From an uncultured Lachnospiraceae bacterium (GTDB lineage Bacteria > Bacillota > Clostridia > Lachnospirales > Lachnospiraceae), in the NCBI GenBank assembly GCA_910583895.1, contig CAJTYJ010000012.1, forward strand, positions 1 through 64,000: 64,000 bases of DNA. The letters run 5' to 3'. Position 1 is the first letter of the stretch; each line of letters opens with the position of its first letter. Of the stretch, positions 60,297 through 64,000 are shown in pieces. The translations under genes were made by a program, and so were the position numbers. A model generated the notes under the pieces. It worked only from the letters and a program-made list of their open reading frames with translations. It was not told where the DNA came from and made no database searches.

Positions 60297-61684
60297 TGGC
60301 AGATGTATTAAAGAAAATACCAGTCAGAGAGCAGGATCCCAAGGTTCGTGCTACGAACTTTGATGAGGTGTGCTATGGTTATAATAAAGAAGAAGCAGTA
60401 GAAGAGTCACAGCGCTGTATTACCTGCAAGAATGCAAAGTGTGTGGAAGGATGTCCGGTATCCATTGATATTCCGGCATTTATCGCGGCAGTGAAAGAAG
60501 AAAAGTTCGAGGAAGCATTTCAGATTATCAGCAAGTCTTCCGCACTTCCGGCAGTTTGTGGACGTGTATGTCCGCAGGAGAGCCAGTGTGAAGGAAAATG
60601 TATTCGCGGCAAGAAAGGGGATCCCATTTCCATCGGCAAGCTGGAGCGCTTTGTGGCTGACTGGGCACGGGAGAATGGCATTAAGCCTTCGGCACCGGCA
60701 GAGAAAAACGGCAGGAAGGTAGCTGTTATCGGTTCTGGTCCTTCCGGACTGACCTGTGCAGGTGATCTGGCGAAGCTTGGTTATGATGTGACCATTTTTG
60801 AGGCATTACATAAAGCAGGCGGCGTTCTGGTGTATGGTATTCCAGAGTTCCGTCTTCCCAAAGACCGGGTAGTGGGACCGGAAGTGGAGAATGTCAAAGC
60901 GCTGGGTGTAAAGATTGAGACTGACGTGATTGTGGGCCGGACTGTGAAGTTGGATGATCTGATTGAGGATGAAGGTTTTGATGCAGTGTTCATCGGATCC
61001 GGTGCGGGACTTCCTAAGTTCATGGGAATCCCGGGTGAAACTGCCTGCGGCGTACTTTCCGCCAACGAGTATCTGACCAGGAATAACCTGATGAAAGCGT
61101 TCCATGAAGATTACGACACTCCCATCGTGCGGGGAGAGAAAGTCGTCGTGGTCGGCGGTGGCAACGTGGCCATGGATGCAGCCCGTACTGCCCTTCGTCT
61201 GGGCGCAGAAACGCATATCGTATACAGAAGAAGTGAAGAAGAGCTTCCGGCCCGTGTGGAAGAAGTGCATCATGCCAAGGAAGAAGGCATTATCTTTGAC
61301 CTTCTGACCAACCCGGTGGAGATTCTCGTAAACGAGAATGACTGGGTGACAGGGATCAAATGTATTCGTATGGAGCTTGGAGAGCCGGATGCTTCCGGCA
61401 GACGCCGTCCGGTGGAAGTTCCGGGTTCCGAGTTCATAATAGAATGTGATACGGTGATCATGTCTCTTGGTACTTCTCCGAATCCGCTGATCTCTTCCAC
61501 AACCAAAGGTTTGGAGATCAACAGGAGACAGTGTATTGTTGCCACGGAAGATACCGGAGCCACCTCCAAAGAAGGGGTCTATGCGGGCGGTGACGCCGTG
61601 ACCGGTGCAGCGACCGTCATCCTGGCCATGGGTGCAGGCAAAGCAGCAGCAAAAGGTATTCATGAGTATCTGAGTGCCATATAA
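60296..61684 (+). CDS. nfnB: NfnB/GltA-type NADPH-dependent flavoprotein (glutamate synthase small-chain family)
   Basis: 462 residues. The N-terminal domain has cysteine clusters for two 4Fe-4S centres (CITCKNAKCVEGCPV and CGRVCPQESQCEGKC). Two dinucleotide folds follow: VAVIGSGPSGLTCAGDLAKLG (FAD) and VVVVGGGNVAMDAARTALRLG (NADPH). The C-terminal GDAVTGAATVILAMGAGKAAA closes the FAD site. Paired with NfnA it should act as NADH-dependent reduced ferredoxin:NADP+ oxidoreductase, supplying NADPH in anaerobes; an alternative name is gltA. Confidence 0.9.
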   Translation: MADVLKKIPVREQDPKVRATNFDEVCYGYNKEEAVEESQRCITCKNAKCVEGCPVSIDIPAFIAAVKEEKFEEAFQIISKSSALPAVCGRVCPQESQCEGKCIRGKKGDPISIGKLERFVADWARENGIKPSAPAEKNGRKVAVIGSGPSGLTCAGDLAKLGYDVTIFEALHKAGGVLVYGIPEFRLPKDRVVGPEVENVKALGVKIETDVIVGRTVKLDDLIEDEGFDAVFIGSGAGLPKFMGIPGETACGVLSANEYLTRNNLMKAFHEDYDTPIVRGEKVVVVGGGNVAMDAARTALRLGAETHIVYRRSEEELPARVEEVHHAKEEGIIFDLLTNPVEILVNENDWVTGIKCIRMELGEPDASGRRRPVEVPGSEFIIECDTVIMSLGTSPNPLISSTTKGLEINRRQCIVATEDTGATSKEGVYAGGDAVTGAATVILAMGAGKAAAKGIHEYLSAI

Positions 61685-61707
61685 AATGAAATTTTAAAGC
61701 ATACAGA

Positions 61708-61757
61708 ATCAGGCAGCACAGGCGATTGGTAACAGAATCGCTGTGCTGCCTGATTTG
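61708..61757. terminator. Bidirectional terminator between nfnB and the convergent gene
   Basis: Arms 61708-61727 and 61736-61754 pair over 19 bases with one bulged G, with short T-rich sequence on both outer sides. It serves both converging genes. Confidence 0.75.
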
Positions 61758-61760
61758 TGT

Positions 61761-62387
61761 TTAAAAAAGTTCATTGTAAAAGTCTTCGGTCAACTGCTCT
61801 GCATAAGCATCGTCTACTTCCGGAAAAGCAGGCATCAGACGCTTGCGGATGGCTTCAGAGACGAGAAAATAGTGCATCTCCTCTGGTGTGTCCTCCGGGA
61901 TTCCATCAGTCAGTTCTTCCAAAGTCAGGTGTTCTTTTGCCCATTCTTTGATGCGGGTCTCTAGATCATCCTCCCTGGAAATGTCGTCCAGCATCTTCAT
62001 GGCATTTTTAAAGGAAGCGACAGCAAAGATTAAAAAGAGGAAAAACATTCCCTCCATGACTGCAAGGGAAAAGGTATTCAGTGGAAGCCGGATGATACCA
62101 AGGAGTGCCAGTGTGATGAAGGCAAAACCGACTGCGCCGACGATCAGAAAGGTCCAGGCGGAGGAGCGGGTATCAGCGTGACGCTCCTTTGCAGAGACAT
62201 GGGTGTTCATCTGGCTGGCAGAGGCTGTACGTGCAGCAAGGTCCGCCAGTTCTTCCGCCGGGATCGGAACAGGCACCGGTTCCTCCTCTGGATCTTCGAC
62301 CAGCTCGTCCACCAGATCCACATCACAGTCAGGACAGTGGGTCTTTCCTTCTATATATTCATTTTTGCATACAGGACACCAGGGCAT
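61761..62387 (-). CDS. Zinc-ribbon membrane protein of unknown function
   Basis: 208 residues from the ATG at 62387. The zinc ribbon uses Cys4/Cys7/Cys18/Cys21 and is followed by an acidic Pro-rich linker. Two membrane helices lie near 86-108 (AWTFLIVGAVGFAFITLALLG) and 116-140 (AVMEGMFFLFLIFAVASF). The acidic C-terminal part is cytoplasmic. GGAGGG sits 7-8 bases before this ATG; the in-frame start at 62423 has none. Monocistronic and convergent with nfnB. No family name recognised. Confidence 0.7.
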   Translation of the reverse strand: MPWCPVCKNEYIEGKTHCPDCDVDLVDELVEDPEEEPVPVPIPAEELADLAARTASASQMNTHVSAKERHADTRSSAWTFLIVGAVGFAFITLALLGIIRLPLNTFSLAVMEGMFFLFLIFAVASFKNAMKMLDDISREDDLETRIKEWAKEHLTLEELTDGIPEDTPEEMHYFLVSEAIRKRLMPAFPEVDDAYAEQLTEDFYNELF

Positions 62388-62475
62388 GGGAGTCCCTCCT
62401 TTCTGACGATGATTCGTTATCATTCATTATACTGAAAGATGCCGCCAAACACAACCCGGAATTACATTTTCACTC

Positions 62476-62504
62476 TTGCCGGCCGGACCGGGAATGGGTA
62501 AAAT
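62476..62504 (+). promoter_or_regulatory. Candidate promoter of rlmH
   Basis: TTGCCG (62476-62481) and TAAAAT (62499-62504) with a 17-base spacer; GGAGG and the ATG follow. Confidence 0.45.
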
Positions 62505-62538
62505 AGTAGGAGAAGAACGGGGAGGACTTAAAAAGCGG

Positions 62539-63018
62539 ATGAAGATAACAGTCATTGCAGTGGGAAAAATAAAAGAAAAGTATTTTACGGGCGCGGTGGA
62601 AGAATATGCCAAACGGCTTGGCCGGTTTTGCAAACTGGAGTTGATTGAGGTGGCGGATGAGCAGACGCCGGAGGGCGCCAGCGAGGCGCAAAAGATACAG
62701 ATCAAGGAAAAAGAAGGCGGGCGCATCCTGAAAAAACTGCCGGCGGGCGCTTATACGGTGGCTCTTGCCATCGACGGAACCATGCCGGATTCGGTGGAAC
62801 TGTCCAGACAGATGGAGCGCTGGAATATTAACGGCATCAGTCATGTGGTGTTTCTGATCGGCGGTTCCCTTGGGCTGTCCGGTGAAGTACTTGCCCGGGC
62901 AGAGTACCAACTGAGCTTTTCCAAAATGACCTTTCCCCATCAGCTCATGCGGGTGATTCTGCTCGAGCAGCTGTACCGCTCATTTATGATCCGAAGCGGG
63001 GCACCGTACCATAAATAA
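62539..63018 (+). CDS. rlmH: 23S rRNA (pseudouridine1915-N3)-methyltransferase RlmH
   Basis: 159 residues, the family's usual size. MKITVIAVGKIKEKYF opens it, VVFLIGGSLGLSGEVLARA is the SAM-binding knot segment, and MTFPHQLMRVILLEQLYRSFMI is the conserved C-terminal block ending in YHK. It methylates pseudouridine 1915 in helix 69. ATG 62539 matches the family start; the frame opens earlier (62476) without support. Confidence 0.95.
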   Translation: MKITVIAVGKIKEKYFTGAVEEYAKRLGRFCKLELIEVADEQTPEGASEAQKIQIKEKEGGRILKKLPAGAYTVALAIDGTMPDSVELSRQMERWNINGISHVVFLIGGSLGLSGEVLARAEYQLSFSKMTFPHQLMRVILLEQLYRSFMIRSGAPYHK

Positions 63019-63040
63019 AGGCGAAAAGGAACGAATATTC

Positions 63041-63115
63041 TTGGGAACAATGGATGATGTCAGCAGGGAATTAAAGGCATTTCTGGACTATGTGGCAGGG
63101 CAGAGCATAAAAGGT
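63041..63115 (+). pseudogene. Fragment of an Rpn/PD-(D/E)XK transposase-like protein
   Basis: A short frame reads MDDVSRELKAFLDYVAGQ, which recalls the end of the nuclease domain of Rpn-family (PD-(D/E)XK) recombination-promoting proteins. About 25 residues remain, then unrelated sequence and repeat copy B follow in the same frame to a stop at 63259. It is a relic, not a working gene. Confidence 0.5.
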
Positions 63116-63157
63116 GTTCTGCCTTTTTGCATCCCTGCTTTTTGTGAAGCCATATGC

Positions 63158-63256
63158 AAAATCAAATACCCCACTGCAAGCAACGGGGTATTTGACCTTG
63201 CGGCAGTCACCAAATGTCTGCAAGCAGCCACTTGGCTCGTTGCACGCGGGAATAAA
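63158..63256. repeat. Interspersed palindromic repeat, copy B
   Basis: Same element as 35473-35603, but without the 32-base insertion. Hairpin 1: ATACCCCACTGC (63166-63177) with GCAACGGGGTAT (63180-63191), one mismatched or wobble pair, loop AA. Hairpin 2: 63220-63230 with 63233-63243, loop CT. It ends in CGGGAATAAA as does copy A. It lies between the nuclease relic and the ECF sigma gene. Confidence 0.8.
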
Positions 63257-63307
63257 TAAAGAAGGAATGTTACCTTTTCCCTTTTTTGAGCCTCTAATAA
63301 ATGTAAA

Positions 63308-63319
63308 CAAACATGTTTG
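63308..63319. promoter_or_regulatory. 12-bp perfect palindrome upstream of the ECF sigma gene
   Basis: CAAACATGTTTG is a perfect palindrome 35 bases before the sigma gene start. It could be an operator. No matched -35/-10 pair is clear nearby, as may be expected for an ECF-controlled promoter. Confidence 0.3.
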
Positions 63320-63353
63320 GTCATTACGATCAGAGCGAAAGGCGGTGAAGATT

Positions 63354-63869
63354 TTGGATGATTTAAAAATTGAGCTGGTAAAACAGGCGCAGAGCGGCAA
63401 AAGAGAAGCGATGGAACGACTGTTTCTTGGAGAAAGTGAGTATTTGTATAAGATGGCTTTTCTGTACATGAAAAATAAGGAGGACAGTCTGGACCTGGTT
63501 CAGGAATGTATCCTGCGCTGTATTGCATCCTTGAAAAGGCTGAAGCACCCCCGATATTTCCGCACATGGATGACCAGGATTCTGATCAACTGCGCTCATG
63601 AAGAATGGGAGAGACGCGGAAAATACGATTTGGCAGAGGATACGGTCTTTGCAGCAGGCGAATCGTTTCCCAAAGAAGAAACACTGGATCTGTACCGGGC
63701 TATTGACCATTTGAATTATCCGTATCGGGATATCATTATTCAGTATTATTTTGCAGGAAATAAATTAAGTGAAATCGCACAGTCCCTGGATATCCCGGTC
63801 GGAACAGTGAAAGTATATCACTCACGGGCAAAAAGAAAGTTAAAATGTATGTTGGAGGCAGAGGCATGA
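63354..63869 (+). CDS. ECF-type RNA polymerase sigma factor
   Basis: 171 residues from TTG 63354. Region 2 includes YLYKMAFLYMKNKEDSLDLVQECILR, and region 4 has LNYPYRDIIIQYYFAG then LSEIAQSLDIPVGTVKVYHSRAKRKL. AAGGCGGTG (63339-63347) lies 6 bases before this TTG; GTG 63345 is inside it. A much longer frame back to 63114 runs through the repeat and is not credible. The anti-sigma gene start overlaps the stop. Confidence 0.88.
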   Translation: MDDLKIELVKQAQSGKREAMERLFLGESEYLYKMAFLYMKNKEDSLDLVQECILRCIASLKRLKHPRYFRTWMTRILINCAHEEWERRGKYDLAEDTVFAAGESFPKEETLDLYRAIDHLNYPYRDIIIQYYFAGNKLSEIAQSLDIPVGTVKVYHSRAKRKLKCMLEAEA

Positions 63870-64000
63870 CAGAAAACAAAATTTGGGAGAAAATAGAAGT
63901 TCCACAGGAACTGGATGATATCATTCGAAATGCAGTTGGAGAAGGACATGAAAAAATGAGGAAGAAAAGGAGGGAGAAACACTGGAAAAGGGCAGTGGTG
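63866..64000 (+). CDS. Probable anti-sigma factor, N-terminus only (DUF4179-like), cut by window end
   Basis: 45 codons are visible. The start MTENKIWEKIEVPQELDDII and the following Lys/Arg-rich stretch (KKRREKHWKRAVV) resemble the cytoplasmic N-terminus and pre-membrane basic segment of DUF4179 anti-sigma proteins paired with this ECF type. ATGA overlap with the sigma gene supports the pairing. The membrane and outer parts lie beyond the window. Confidence 0.65.
   Translation, partial: MTENKIWEKIEVPQELDDIIRNAVGEGHEKMRKKRREKHWKRAVV

Noticed and set aside
63114..63353. N-terminal extension of the last ECF sigma gene
   Set aside because: It translates repeat copy B and the nuclease relic; the ribosome site supports a start at 63354.
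1..64000. CRISPR array, rRNA or tRNA genes
   Set aside because: No regularly spaced direct repeats and no recognisable RNA-gene sequences were seen on either strand.

Overview
The window looks like chromosome from a low-to-mid G+C Gram-positive gut anaerobe of the class Clostridia, most likely family Lachnospiraceae (Blautia/Dorea-like). The grounds are strong AGGAGG-type ribosome sites with frequent GTG/TTG starts, the order mreBCD-PBP2-minCDE-rodA-mgsA, a DUF4321 gene beside radC, SepF, an NfnAB-type transhydrogenase, and several ECF sigma/anti-sigma pairs. The genus is inference. I saw no rRNA, tRNA or CRISPR array.

Layout. 1-2240 is a decayed mobile-DNA patch: the 3' end of an ISLre2-type transposase, an A+T-rich gene for a class III nucleotide-cyclase-like protein with a 20-bp hairpin at its promoter, and broken phage tape-measure sequence. 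2310-5391 holds two divergent ECF sigma modules with their membrane partners. 5787-10318 carries an unusual EF-G paralogue, a CLC-F-type fluoride/proton antiporter and a PARG-like hydrolase. 10401-11486 (minus) holds two small paired unknown genes and a Gly/Cys-rich protein. 11596-24766 is a long co-directional run: zinc-dependent phospholipase C, Atg22-like transporter, then a five-gene MoxR ATPase / DUF5682 / VWA / double-SWIM / DUF4132 system, ending in a histidine phosphatase. This run is the least understood system in the window.

24910-28535 is a hybrid histidine kinase and a tandem-NUDIX fusion. 28636-38825 is a repair/RNA-modification and flavoprotein run (mutS, mutL, miaA, a methionine gamma-lyase-like PLP enzyme, two FAD oxidoreductases, DUF4321). 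38897-49274 is radC followed by the cell-shape and division-site cluster: divergent mreB, mreC, mreD, a very long class B PBP, minC, minD, minE, rodA, mgsA and a DacF-type carboxypeptidase. 49343-55656 holds a small P-loop protein, an HlyD-like protein, yggS, sepF, aroB, lspA, an RluD-type synthase and an atypical HPr. 55774-63018 holds ftsK/spoIIIE, a zinc-ribbon/chitobiase-fold membrane protein, nfnA-nfnB, a zinc-ribbon membrane protein (minus) and rlmH. The window ends in a third ECF sigma gene and the start of its anti-sigma partner.

An interspersed palindromic repeat occurs twice (35473-35603 and 63158-63256). In the first copy it supplies the C-terminus of the upstream enzyme. Most cell-envelope genes form one functional set: MreBCD, RodA and the PBP build side wall, MinCDE and SepF place and support the septum, DacF trims peptidoglycan, and LspA matures lipoproteins.
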